From NCBI GenBank assembly GCA_012103505.1, contig WLWP01000001.1, forward strand, positions 186,001-250,000: a stretch of 64,000 nucleotides of DNA. Direction: 5' to 3'. The stretch's first letter is position 1; every line of letters starts with the position of its first letter. Made by a program: the position numbers and the translations under genes. Shown one piece after another: positions 1 through 8,341 of the stretch. The stretch comes from Pseudomonadales bacterium (GTDB lineage: Bacteria; Pseudomonadota; Gammaproteobacteria; Pseudomonadales; Azotimanducaceae). The notes beneath the pieces are model-generated. The model saw only the letters and a list, made by a program, of their open reading frames with translations, did not search any database and was not told the origin of the DNA.

Positions 1-741
1 GAACTGCGAGTCAGGCATACTCGGTCGTACTTTGGGAGGTCCGTGGTCGGTTTGTAGCCCTTGGCCGACCCGCAACATGCCGCCGAGACCGGCATAGTTG
101 TGGAGGGTCCCGATCGCGGCATTGACGTGAGGAATGAGGTCTACTTCTATGTTGGTTGTTAACGAGCGAGTCCACGCACGGTTCAACCACTTCTTTTCGT
201 AAGCTAGCGAGAATACCCACTCGTTCTCGAGCTGATTGTCCCAACCTAAAGCCTGCTCAGATTCAATGGCATCATGGATGGTGTTCTGAATATATTCTCC
301 TTTTGCCGCGGGGCCCACGACGCCGGTGCTGAATTGCCACGTTTCCACCTCTTTGTGGTTTGCCGTACTGAAGCCAGTTGCCAAAAATGCGTGGCCAGCG
401 TACGGCCGGTCTCGTTCCAGGAGTGTTCGGGTGGAGATATCTGTCGGCGTGTAAATTTCGTGGCCGAGAGAAACGGATACGTGCATCTCATCGTCAGGGT
501 TAACGCCTGGGAAGCGTATACCCCAATCGCGCAGTCGTTTGGGTCCGTCTTCAATGCCGCTGATGTAATTTAACATCACGCCAGAAGTGTAGTGTCGGTC
601 CGTGCCTGTGAAGACGTCGTTTTCGACCAAAAGATTGAGTACGTGTTGGGCGTTCGACTGAGACCAAGGTAGGCACGCTAAAGCGAGCAAGCAGGTTCGA
701 CTGAGGAACGGTTTCCCTTTGTTGGGTGTAGGCCTTTTCAT
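1..741 (-). CDS. LpxR-like lipid A deacylase family protein (DUF2219), C-terminus cut by window edge
   Basis: The frame is open for 247 codons from an ATG at 741 to the window edge, so the C-terminus is missing. The mRNA reads GCGAGGCA just before the ATG, giving a ribosome site at good spacing. A signal-peptide-like stretch (about residues 11-32) is followed by NLLVENDVFTGTDRHYTSG, with Asn41-Asp42 and the T-D-R-H-Y-T-S-G block typical of the DUF2219/LpxR outer-membrane beta-barrel family. Characterised LpxR removes the 3'-acyloxyacyl chains of lipid A at the outer leaflet of the outer membrane. A later block, LLERDRPYAGHAFLATG, also fits the family. Family assignment is firm; activity on lipid A is inferred. 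It is divergent from the amidohydrolase gene at 802. Confidence 0.8.
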   Translation of the reverse strand, partial: MKRPTPNKGKPFLSRTCLLALACLPWSQSNAQHVLNLLVENDVFTGTDRHYTSGVMLNYISGIEDGPKRLRDWGIRFPGVNPDDEMHVSVSLGHEIYTPTDISTRTLLERDRPYAGHAFLATGFSTANHKEVETWQFSTGVVGPAAKGEYIQNTIHDAIESEQALGWDNQLENEWVFSLAYEKKWLNRAWTRSLTTNIEVDLIPHVNAAIGTLHNYAGLGGMLRVGQGLQTDHGPPKVRPSMPDSQF

Positions 742-801
742 TGCCTCGCTTCATCGCCAGAATCGGAGACGGGGAATATATCGAGATCAAGGGAGAGAGC
801 A

Positions 802-1815
802 ATGGTTGATTTGACGCGTAAATCGGATGAGTGGATCAACTCGGTGGTGGAAGAAATTGTTGAACCGGAACGGGCGATTGTGGATCCACACCATCATCTG
901 TGGAACGAGCCGTCTATGTGGGGCACTTATTCGCTAGACAATCTATGGGCAGATACAGAATCCGGCCACAATATCGTCAAGACTGTCTTTCTAGATTGCG
1001 GCTGCGCCTATCGGAAAGATGGGCCTGGTCGCATGAAGCCAGTTGGAGAGACGGAATACGTCGCGGCAGTTGCTGCTGAGAGTGCGAAGGTACCTGATCG
1101 TGCCACGATCGCAGCGATTGTTAGTCATGCAAACATGCATCTAGGCCCTGATGTGGCACCGGTGTTAGAGGCTCACGAAGCAGCAGGGCAAGGTCTGTTT
1201 CGCGGCATCCGTCACGCTGGTCCGTTCGATGACACGGGTAGCTTGTCGAACGCGGGTCGCGGCGCGCCATGCCCATATGGGGAGCCTGAATTTCGAACTG
1301 GTGTCAAAACTCTTGGGGATATGGGGTATACCTACGATACCTGGCACTTCCACATGCAAAACGCGGCCTTTCTGGAACTTGCTCGCGCGGTCCCAACCAC
1401 TACGATGGTGTTGGATCACTTTGGGACGCCGCTTGGGGTCGGTGCTTATGCCGGTCAACAAGAGGAGATCTTCGCGCAGTGGTCGAAAGATATCGCTGCT
1501 ATCGGACAATGTGAAAATGTTGTGATGAAACTTGGTGGTCTGGCAATGATTGACAACGGATTTGGTTGGCATGACCGCGAACGGGCCCCGACATCTGACG
1601 AATTCGTAGCTGCCCAGATTCGCTACTACTTGCATGCGATCGAATGCTTCGGACCAGAGCGCTGTATGTTTGAGAGTAATTTCCCGGTTGATCGGTTATC
1701 GATTCCGTACCACATCTACTGGAACGGGGTGAAGAAGATCGTGGCTGACTTCAGCGAGGATGAAAAACATGCGATGTTCTACGGCACGGCAGCTCGGGTG
1801 TACCGTCTCGACTGA
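802..1815 (+). CDS. Amidohydrolase 2 family metal-dependent hydrolase
   Basis: This 337-residue protein has the TIM-barrel amidohydrolase_2 pattern. IVDPHHHLWNE near residue 27 carries the H-x-H metal motif, MVLDHFGTP supplies a mid-barrel His, and CMFESNFPVDR near the C-terminus is the usual closing motif with an acidic residue. Relatives include 2-pyrone-4,6-dicarboxylate lactonase and other lactonases or decarboxylases of ring cleavage. The start at 802 has GGGAGAG just upstream. No signal peptide is visible, so it is cytoplasmic. It precedes an acyl-CoA ligase gene by 138 bases, which suggests a shared catabolic role, but the substrate cannot be read from sequence. Confidence 0.85.
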   Translation: MVDLTRKSDEWINSVVEEIVEPERAIVDPHHHLWNEPSMWGTYSLDNLWADTESGHNIVKTVFLDCGCAYRKDGPGRMKPVGETEYVAAVAAESAKVPDRATIAAIVSHANMHLGPDVAPVLEAHEAAGQGLFRGIRHAGPFDDTGSLSNAGRGAPCPYGEPEFRTGVKTLGDMGYTYDTWHFHMQNAAFLELARAVPTTTMVLDHFGTPLGVGAYAGQQEEIFAQWSKDIAAIGQCENVVMKLGGLAMIDNGFGWHDRERAPTSDEFVAAQIRYYLHAIECFGPERCMFESNFPVDRLSIPYHIYWNGVKKIVADFSEDEKHAMFYGTAARVYRLD

Positions 1816-1831
1816 CAGCGGCTTGACCCCT

Positions 1832-1878
1832 ACAATCCGGAATGACTGAGCGCTGTAGATACAATGCGGCCGGATTGT
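1832..1878 (+). repeat. 9-bp inverted repeat between amidohydrolase and ligase genes
   Basis: ACAATCCGG at 1832-1840 is answered by its exact reverse complement CCGGATTGT at 1870-1878, with 29 bases between. It lies just after the amidohydrolase stop and about 75 bases before the ligase start. It could form a long-looped hairpin or serve as a two-site operator. No T-run follows, so an intrinsic terminator is unlikely. Confidence 0.35.
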
Positions 1879-1953
1879 CGTCTGGAATACTATATTTCGG
1901 AAAATACCGTAAAAAAGACGTTCCCTACAAACGTCATCGAGAGGAGTACTAGG

Positions 1954-3465
1954 ATGCATACGTTTGCTGACCCCCTAAATCGAGCTGTACAAGTTGCGCC
2001 GGATAAGACGGCGGTGATTGATGAAGGACAAAGATACTCCTACAGAGAACTTCAGGATCGATCTGCTCGACTAGTCGCAGGTCTGTACGCACTTGGCTTA
2101 GAGAAAGGTGACCGAGTTGCCATCTGGTCAGATAATAATCACCAATACATTGAGACGTATGTCGGTGTGCCTGCCGGTGGTTTGGTTGTGGTGCCTCTAA
2201 ACACGCGCCATGCAGAACCGGAACTCAGGTATGCGCTAGAGGACTCCGGAACCAAGGTCTTGATTACGGACCGTGATGCGTCAGGGATGAATGGTATCTG
2301 TGATCACGTGATTCAGATAGGCGATGAGTACGAAGCCTTACTGACAAGCGAGCCCCATCCGTTGGGTGAGGGGATCACTGAAAACGATCTGGCTGGTTTA
2401 TTCTACACAGGCGGAACCACAGGTAAGTCGAAAGGGGTCATGCTCAGTCATCGAAACCTTATCGCCAATACTTTTCATTGGTTGGTCTCGGTCCCACAGA
2501 CTGCGAACGATGTCATGTTAGTCATGGCGCCCTTGTTTCACGCGGCCGGGTCCAACGGAGTGCTGGGCTCGATTTGGACGACCGGTACGCAAATTACGCT
2601 GGGTGCGTTTGATCCCGAACAAGTTTTGGAGATCATTCAGGCTGAGAAAGTTACTGCAACGCTGGGCGTGCCGGCCATGTTGGCTGCGATGGCGGAAGCA
2701 CAACATGCCAATCCGCGAACTGTCGACTCGGTACGCACCATCGCTCACGGTGGTTCGCCTATTGCGACGGAAGTCGTCCGCCGAACTTGGACTGCCTTCC
2801 CGAGGGCAGAAATGATCGAAGTCTATGGCGCTACAGAATTGTCGCCGCTGACAACGGCTTTGCGCAACGAACAGGATCTGTTGGAGCATGATCGCGCCCG
2901 GTCCTGTGGGCAGTCGATTCCCGGCACTGATGTACGAATCTTAGACACCGATGGGCAGGAGGTTACGCGGGGTGAAATCGGCGAGGTCGTGGTTCGAGGT
3001 CCAAACGTCATGGTCGGCTATTGGAACAAGCAAGAGCAAACCGACGCAGTACTTAAAGGTGGCGCCTACTGGAGTGGTGATCTCGGTTATATGGACGAGG
3101 AAGGCTATGTGTTTCTTGTCGATCGCAGCAAAGACATGATCGTCTCTGGCGGAGAGAACGTGTACTGCACAGAAGTTGAAGAAGTGCTTTACAAGCATGA
3201 AGCTGTTTTGGAAGCAGCGGTGTACGGTATCCCTGACGAAAGGTGGGGCGAGGCAGTGCACGCAACTGTCGTTCCTCGAGTGGAACACAGCAACGTGGCA
3301 CCTGAGGCACTGATTGAATACTGTCGTGAACAGATCGCCGGATACAAGGTACCCAAGGGAATCAACATCCAACAGGAGCCACTGCCTAAGTCAGGTCCAG
3401 GTAAGGTACTTAAGAGAGAACTAAGGGCGCCATTCTGGGAAGGCTCAGATAGGGCTGTAAATTAG
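1954..3465 (+). CDS. AMP-dependent acyl-CoA ligase (fatty/aryl acid-CoA synthetase family)
   Basis: This ANL-superfamily enzyme of 503 residues activates a carboxylic acid through an acyl-adenylate to the CoA thioester. The visible motifs, in order, are the P-loop-like YTGGTTGKSKGVMLSH, EVYGATELSPL (A5), YWSGDLGYMDEEGY (A7), DRSKDMIVSGGENVY (A8) and the C-terminal PKSGPGKVLKREL with the catalytic Lys. I chose the ATG at 1954 because GAGGAG lies 7 bases upstream and the protein then begins directly with the family N-terminus (MHTFADPLNRA). An upstream ATG at 1864 in the same frame lacks such a site. It has no signal peptide. Whether the substrate is a fatty or an aromatic acid cannot be decided. 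Confidence 0.9.
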   Translation: MHTFADPLNRAVQVAPDKTAVIDEGQRYSYRELQDRSARLVAGLYALGLEKGDRVAIWSDNNHQYIETYVGVPAGGLVVVPLNTRHAEPELRYALEDSGTKVLITDRDASGMNGICDHVIQIGDEYEALLTSEPHPLGEGITENDLAGLFYTGGTTGKSKGVMLSHRNLIANTFHWLVSVPQTANDVMLVMAPLFHAAGSNGVLGSIWTTGTQITLGAFDPEQVLEIIQAEKVTATLGVPAMLAAMAEAQHANPRTVDSVRTIAHGGSPIATEVVRRTWTAFPRAEMIEVYGATELSPLTTALRNEQDLLEHDRARSCGQSIPGTDVRILDTDGQEVTRGEIGEVVVRGPNVMVGYWNKQEQTDAVLKGGAYWSGDLGYMDEEGYVFLVDRSKDMIVSGGENVYCTEVEEVLYKHEAVLEAAVYGIPDERWGEAVHATVVPRVEHSNVAPEALIEYCREQIAGYKVPKGINIQQEPLPKSGPGKVLKRELRAPFWEGSDRAVN

Positions 3466-3529
3466 TTACGTTCCTGCCCTAGTTCTCGCGATCGTACGCC
3501 GCACCGGGCTAAGGTCGATTGAGCGGTTC

Positions 3530-5242
3530 TTGCTCACGGCTGTGATCTTTGTGTGCTTGCCGATCTATGCAAAGCCGCCGAATATTGTGTTGATACTCGC
3601 AGACGATCTTGGTTATACGGACATCGGAGCTTATGGCAGTGAGGTCAGGACTCCCCATCTCGATGCGCTCGCTGAACAAGGTATCCGATTCAGCAACTAC
3701 CACACCGCAGCGAGTTGTGCGCCTACGCGCGCGATGCTGTTAACTGGAATCGACAACCATCTCGCGGGTGTGGCGAATATCCCGGAAGCCATTCCGCCCG
3801 AACAAAGCGATCACCCGAACTATCAAGGAGTACTAAGTCCGCAGGTTGAGACAATTGAGTCGAAACTCTTAAGCTCTGGGTATCACACCTATATGTCTGG
3901 TAAGTGGCATCTGGGCCACAAACCCCATGAACGACCGAGTGCACGCGGCTTTGAGCGGACAGTGGCTATGGCCGATACAGGCAGCGACAACTGGGAGCAG
4001 AAGCCCTATATCCCGATCTATGACAAGGCAAACTGGTACAAAGATGGTGCGGAGCTCGTACTCCCTGACAAATATTACTCCAGCGAATTTCTCGTCGATG
4101 AAATGATCGGGTTTGTCGATTCCAATGCGGGAGATGGTAAGCCGTTTTTTGCCTACCTGCCGTTTTTGGCGGTGCATATTCCCGTGCAGGCGCCTCGTGA
4201 TTACACCGAGAAGTATCTCGAAGCCTATAAGGAAGGCTGGCATGCGCTACGTGAGGCACGGCATCGACGAGCGGTAGAGCTTGGGTTAGTCGCATCTGGT
4301 GCGCGAGTCGAAATGGAGAGCACTGCGGATTGGGACTCCCTGACGCTCGATGACAAGCGGTATCACGCCAAGCGAATGGCGGTCTACGCGGGCATGATTG
4401 AGGCGATGGACTTTCACGTTGGACGGCTAGTTAACCATCTGACGGACCTTGGTGAGATCGACAACACTGTGTTTGTCTTTACGTCTGACAATGGAGCTGA
4501 AGCGTCAGGGTCGATGAACCAGGCAGGGTTGTTAAGTTCCTTTCTTTTAGGGCTACGAGATTATTCTGTAGAGTACGAAACCCTCGGCGAAAGGGGTTCT
4601 TTTAACACGATATCGGCGAGCTTCGCGAGCGCCTCAGTAGGGCCGTTAGCTTTTTATAAGTTCTATGCCGGAGAGGGCGGTATGCGGGTGCCCTTAATCA
4701 TCACAGGTCAACCTGTCGAGATGAAGGGAAGTGTGAGTGACGCATTTGCTTACGTGACTGACGTTGCAGCGACGATTCTTGAGATAGGCGAAATTCCGGC
4801 GGATAAAACAGAAATGACCGGCCGCAGTCTCTTACCTATTCTGTCCGGTGAGAGAGATGGTGTTTATACAGAAAGAGATGTTGTCGGCTACGAAGTTGGC
4901 GGCAACGCGGCTTTGTTTCGCGGGGACTATAAACTGGTTATGAACCGTGCACCCATGGGCGACGCCAAATGGCACTTGTATGACATTAAAAAAGATCCAG
5001 GCGAAGTCAGCGACCTAGCTGCAAGTGAACCCGAGCGTTTCGCAACGATGCTCACGCAGTACTCTGAATATACAGAGGCAAATGGTGTCCTCCCAATCCC
5101 CGATGATTACAATCAAGGGACGCAAATTTTGCTCAATGCAATCAATGCGCGTCTGAACGTTCCTCTTATAGCTAGTGTCCTGTTTGCACTACTTCTATTG
5201 GGTGGCTGGTTGATCTACAGAGGTCGGCGTCAATCCTCTTGA
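3530..5242 (+). CDS. Arylsulfatase-type sulfatase with C-terminal membrane anchor
   Basis: This type I sulfatase begins the mature region with PNIVLILADDLGYTDIGAYG, which holds the metal-binding Asp pair. C-A-P-T-R (about residues 63-67) is the C-x-P-x-R formylglycine motif, and SGKWHLGH supplies the active-site Lys and His. It hydrolyses sulfate esters or a related phosphate or sulfonate ester in the periplasm. The N-terminus is a signal peptide ending IYA-K. A hydrophobic helix near residues 543-562 followed by YRGRRQ is a likely C-terminal membrane anchor, which is uncommon. No ATG fits: TTG at 3530 is used here, but the frame stays open upstream and translation may start earlier. It ends 13 bases inside the convergent cytochrome b561 gene. 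Confidence 0.85.
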   Translation: MLTAVIFVCLPIYAKPPNIVLILADDLGYTDIGAYGSEVRTPHLDALAEQGIRFSNYHTAASCAPTRAMLLTGIDNHLAGVANIPEAIPPEQSDHPNYQGVLSPQVETIESKLLSSGYHTYMSGKWHLGHKPHERPSARGFERTVAMADTGSDNWEQKPYIPIYDKANWYKDGAELVLPDKYYSSEFLVDEMIGFVDSNAGDGKPFFAYLPFLAVHIPVQAPRDYTEKYLEAYKEGWHALREARHRRAVELGLVASGARVEMESTADWDSLTLDDKRYHAKRMAVYAGMIEAMDFHVGRLVNHLTDLGEIDNTVFVFTSDNGAEASGSMNQAGLLSSFLLGLRDYSVEYETLGERGSFNTISASFASASVGPLAFYKFYAGEGGMRVPLIITGQPVEMKGSVSDAFAYVTDVAATILEIGEIPADKTEMTGRSLLPILSGERDGVYTERDVVGYEVGGNAALFRGDYKLVMNRAPMGDAKWHLYDIKKDPGEVSDLAASEPERFATMLTQYSEYTEANGVLPIPDDYNQGTQILLNAINARLNVPLIASVLFALLLLGGWLIYRGRRQSS

Positions 5243-5790
5243 TGGGGGATTCGCCGCCAAAAGATGAGCATTTTCTTTAGCACCTGATCTTTCTCGAAAA
5301 ATTGATGGTAAAGCGCCGCTAAGAAGTGAGCAGCGATGAGAACGATAATCGCATTAGTCGCGAACTCGTGAATCGGACGCAGGGTTTGGAACAAACTTCC
5401 ATCGCTTTGACCGGACGTGAGGACAAAACTAGCGAATAGAGTGATCTCCGAAGTCGCGTTTATCGCGGTTGCGATGCCTGATGTCACGAGCACGCCAATC
5501 AATAGATACAACGTGATATGTCCCCAGCGTGCCGCTTTTTGCTGCCAAGCGGGCATTGCATCAGGTAGCGGCGGAGCACCATATCGAAACCGCAGGTAGA
5601 GTCGGTAGATGAACAGCACCGCTACTATCGTTCCAAGAGTCGCGTGATCCGAACGAGATTCAAACCGATCCCAATCCTCCAGCGCTGTGTCAAACTTCTG
5701 CGCGACGAACAGATCCAATATGAGCAACAGCGACATCACCCAGTGAATAACTTTCTGCGCGATAGAGTAGTCGACAGACAGGCTTGTCAT
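5230..5790 (-). CDS. Cytochrome b561 family membrane protein
   Basis: This 186-residue protein has four hydrophobic segments and the di-haem histidine pattern of bacterial cytochrome b561: His16 in VIHWV, His49, His141 and His155, with His91 and His162 also near membrane segments. It probably passes electrons across the inner membrane to or from quinone. The start is the ATG at 5790, one base after the stop of the enoyl-CoA hydratase, so the two are translationally coupled. An upstream in-frame start would lie inside that gene and is unlikely. Its partner is not evident here. Confidence 0.85.
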   Translation of the reverse strand: MTSLSVDYSIAQKVIHWVMSLLLILDLFVAQKFDTALEDWDRFESRSDHATLGTIVAVLFIYRLYLRFRYGAPPLPDAMPAWQQKAARWGHITLYLLIGVLVTSGIATAINATSEITLFASFVLTSGQSDGSLFQTLRPIHEFATNAIIVLIAAHFLAALYHQFFEKDQVLKKMLIFWRRIPHQED

Positions 5791-5791
5791 G

Positions 5792-6601
5792 CTAGATGTT
5801 CGCACCACGTGGAAAATTGGGGTCTCGCTTCTCTTGCAAGGAGGCCAATCCTTCGCGCGCTTCAGGTCCACCAAAGCCGAGCATCTCGAGGGCAGTCGAA
5901 GTGTCGTAGATTGGCCCTGCCATACGCAGCCAATTGTTGAGGCTGTATTTTGTCCATCGTATGGCCGTGGGAGCACCGCCCTTTAGTTTCTCTGCGACTT
6001 CCATCGCTCGGTCTTGCAGCTCTTCAGCTTCGACGCAAAGCGAAACAAGACCTATGCGCTCAGCTTCCTCACCGCTTAGCCGATCACAGGTGAGTAGATA
6101 GTATTTTGATTTCGCCATGCCACAGAGCAGTGGCCATATAATAGCCGCGTGATCACCAGCGGCGACTCCGAGACGGGTGTGGCCATCTGTTATCGAAACG
6201 GACTTACTAACAATGGAGATATCGGCCATGAGTCCGGCCACCAGTCCAGCGCCAACAGCGGGTCCGTTGATCGCAGAGGTGATCGGTTTACCACAGTTCA
6301 TGATGTTGTAGACAAGATCCCGCGCTTCTTTCCAAATGGTGGCGCGGACATCAAAATCCTCGGTGATCTTTTGCACCATCTCAAAATCACCACCAGCAGA
6401 AAAAGCCTTGCCAGCGCCAGTGAGAATTACGACATCGATATCTGGGTCTTCGTCTACTTCACGCCAGACGTAGGTCAATTCTTTATGACCCACTTGGTCC
6501 AAAGCGTTGTATTTTTCTGGCCGATTGATCGTAATCTTGAGAATTCTCTCGGCTGGGTATTCAAACAATAGGTGCGTATAGCCTTGGTACCGTTCTGTCA
6601 C
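5792..6601 (-). CDS. Enoyl-CoA hydratase/isomerase family protein
   Basis: This crotonase-fold enzyme of 269 residues shows the two oxyanion-hole segments: GAGKAFSAGGDF (about residues 61-72) and AINGPAVGAG (about residues 109-118). INRPEKYNALD at the N-terminus is also typical. Members hydrate, isomerise or cleave acyl-CoA thioesters, often in fatty acid or aromatic catabolism. The residues that distinguish these reactions cannot be resolved with confidence. It is divergent from the MaoC gene at 6677 and is followed after one base by the cytochrome b561 gene. Confidence 0.88.
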   Translation of the reverse strand: MTERYQGYTHLLFEYPAERILKITINRPEKYNALDQVGHKELTYVWREVDEDPDIDVVILTGAGKAFSAGGDFEMVQKITEDFDVRATIWKEARDLVYNIMNCGKPITSAINGPAVGAGLVAGLMADISIVSKSVSITDGHTRLGVAAGDHAAIIWPLLCGMAKSKYYLLTCDRLSGEEAERIGLVSLCVEAEELQDRAMEVAEKLKGGAPTAIRWTKYSLNNWLRMAGPIYDTSTALEMLGFGGPEAREGLASLQEKRDPNFPRGANI

Positions 6602-6676
6602 TTGTGTCTACTCCCGATTCAATTTTCACCATGATAACCTTCATTGCTTAAATTCATGCAACCAATGGAGATAACT

Positions 6677-7147
6677 ATGGGTACCGCAATAGAGAATGCG
6701 CTGGAAACGTTGTCCGGTCAGGTAGATCAGGCATCGACACCAACAGACTGGTTCGAAGTCACTCAAGATCGAGTCAATACCTTTGCTGACGCCACGCTGG
6801 ATCAACAGTGGATACACGTAGACCCAGAGCGCGCAAAGGCTGGACCTTTTGGTACACCGATCGCACACGGTCAGTTGACGATGTCGCTCATGAGTTTTTT
6901 GCCAGGTGGTGAGGGGGTTGGCTTACCCTCACTCGAAGGCATGACAATGGGCGTTAACTATGGTTGGAACCGTGTTCGTTTCATGTCCCCAGTCGCGGTG
7001 GGCGCAAAGATACGAACTGCGGGCAAAATCAAGAGCGTTGAGCAAAAAGGCGAGCAGCTGGAAGTGATCAACGAGCTGACCGTAGAAATCGATGGCCAAG
7101 ACAAGCCTGCGTGTGTCGCGGAAAGCGTCTTACGAATCGTATTTTAG
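6677..7147 (+). CDS. MaoC-like hot-dog fold (R)-enoyl-CoA hydratase
   Basis: The 156-residue protein has the hydratase-2 motif: FADATLDQQWIHVDPERA with Asp42 and His47, then PIAHGQLT. MaoC-type enzymes hydrate trans-enoyl-CoA to (R)-3-hydroxyacyl-CoA. The start is the ATG at 6677 with GGAG about seven bases upstream. An upstream in-frame ATG at 6644 would add eleven residues absent from the family. The next gene begins 30 bases after the stop, so the two are probably co-transcribed. Confidence 0.88.
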   Translation: MGTAIENALETLSGQVDQASTPTDWFEVTQDRVNTFADATLDQQWIHVDPERAKAGPFGTPIAHGQLTMSLMSFLPGGEGVGLPSLEGMTMGVNYGWNRVRFMSPVAVGAKIRTAGKIKSVEQKGEQLEVINELTVEIDGQDKPACVAESVLRIVF

Positions 7148-7176
7148 GGTTCGTAACTAACTCTGGGGAGAGAGAT

Positions 7177-8250
7177 ATGGATATAGGGGTCTGTGTAGCG
7201 TCGCACATTAACGATATTGGCTATGTAGTTCGGGCGGAAGAGCTTGGCTATACACATGCTTGGTTGGCGGATTCGCAAATGTTGTGGTCGGATTGTTATG
7301 CAACGCTTGCGCTTGCGGCAACTCAAACCTCGACGATTAAGCTCGGGACTGGTGTCGCCGTGACCGGTACGCGTCCCCCATCAGTCAACGCGGCCGGAAT
7401 AGCGACGATCAATGCTATTGCACCTGGTAGGACTTTCTTTGGCGTAGGGGCCGGTAACACCGCCCGACGCGTTATGGGTCTGCCACCGCAGCGAATCAAA
7501 GATTTCGAAATCTACCTACAACAGCTGGCGCCCTTGTTAAGAGGTGAAGAAGCCGAAATGCCCCATGGGGATGGCTCGATACCGATACGCCATATCATGG
7601 GTGACAAAGGATTTGTGAACTTTGATGACCCGATACCACTCTACATATCTGGCTTTGGACCGAAATCGTTGGCTTTAGCTGGTAAGTATGGTGACGGCGC
7701 GGTGCTAGCCCTTGTTGGTAATCCGGGAGCCATGAACTCGGTATGGCACATGATGCAAGAGGGTGCGCGTGAGGTTGGTCGTGAAATTGGCCCCGGGAAA
7801 GGGTATTACACGACTGCACTAACCACGATGGTTGTGCTCGACGACGGCGAGGCGATTGATTCTGACCGGGTCAAGTCCGAATGCGGGGCCATGGCGATGG
7901 CAGCAGTTCACTACTCGTATGATCAATATCGTAATTTTGGACATCAACCGCCCAATGCTTTAGCTGGAATCTGGGACGACTATACGGGCTTGTTGGAAAC
8001 CTATCCCGAGGACCGGCGGCATCAGAGAATACATGGGGGGCATAACTGCTGGGTATTGGAAGAAGAAGAAAAATTCCTGACTCCGGCGGTACTGGAAGCC
8101 TCCAGTATGATTGGTACGAAGGATCAGCTGATTGAGCGGATCCATGGTATGGCGTCGGTGGGTTTGGAGCAGCTAATGATCCTGCCAAACTTTGATACCC
8201 GTTTCGATGTGCTAGAGCGTGTTGCGAAGGACATTCTTCCAAACGTATAG
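7177..8250 (+). CDS. LLM-class (luciferase-like) flavin-dependent oxidoreductase
   Basis: This 357-residue protein follows the bacterial luciferase-like TIM-barrel pattern: GYTHAWLADSQ near residue 28, IKLGTGVAVTGTRPPSV, then an F-G-V-G-A-G-N block and PLYISGFGPKSLALAG. Relatives include FMN-dependent monooxygenases and F420-dependent reductases; which cofactor is used here cannot be told. The start at 7177 has GGGGAGAG upstream. An in-frame upstream extension would overlap the end of the MaoC gene and is rejected. It likely acts with the neighbouring CoA-ester enzymes. Confidence 0.85.
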   Translation: MDIGVCVASHINDIGYVVRAEELGYTHAWLADSQMLWSDCYATLALAATQTSTIKLGTGVAVTGTRPPSVNAAGIATINAIAPGRTFFGVGAGNTARRVMGLPPQRIKDFEIYLQQLAPLLRGEEAEMPHGDGSIPIRHIMGDKGFVNFDDPIPLYISGFGPKSLALAGKYGDGAVLALVGNPGAMNSVWHMMQEGAREVGREIGPGKGYYTTALTTMVVLDDGEAIDSDRVKSECGAMAMAAVHYSYDQYRNFGHQPPNALAGIWDDYTGLLETYPEDRRHQRIHGGHNCWVLEEEEKFLTPAVLEASSMIGTKDQLIERIHGMASVGLEQLMILPNFDTRFDVLERVAKDILPNV

Positions 8251-8341
8251 GTTGGCGAGTAGGCACTGCGGTCGCCGTGACGGCAGCAAAGACATTGGGC
8301 TATTATCTGGCTCAAAGGGGAACTTAAAAAAGGAGATGCTT

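Noticed and set aside
1165..1635. Open frame of 156 codons on the minus strand
   Set aside because: It lies wholly inside the amidohydrolase gene on the other strand and shows no family feature, signal or ribosome site.
2941..3372. Open frame of 143 codons on the minus strand
   Set aside because: It is antisense to the well-supported acyl-CoA ligase and has random-looking composition.
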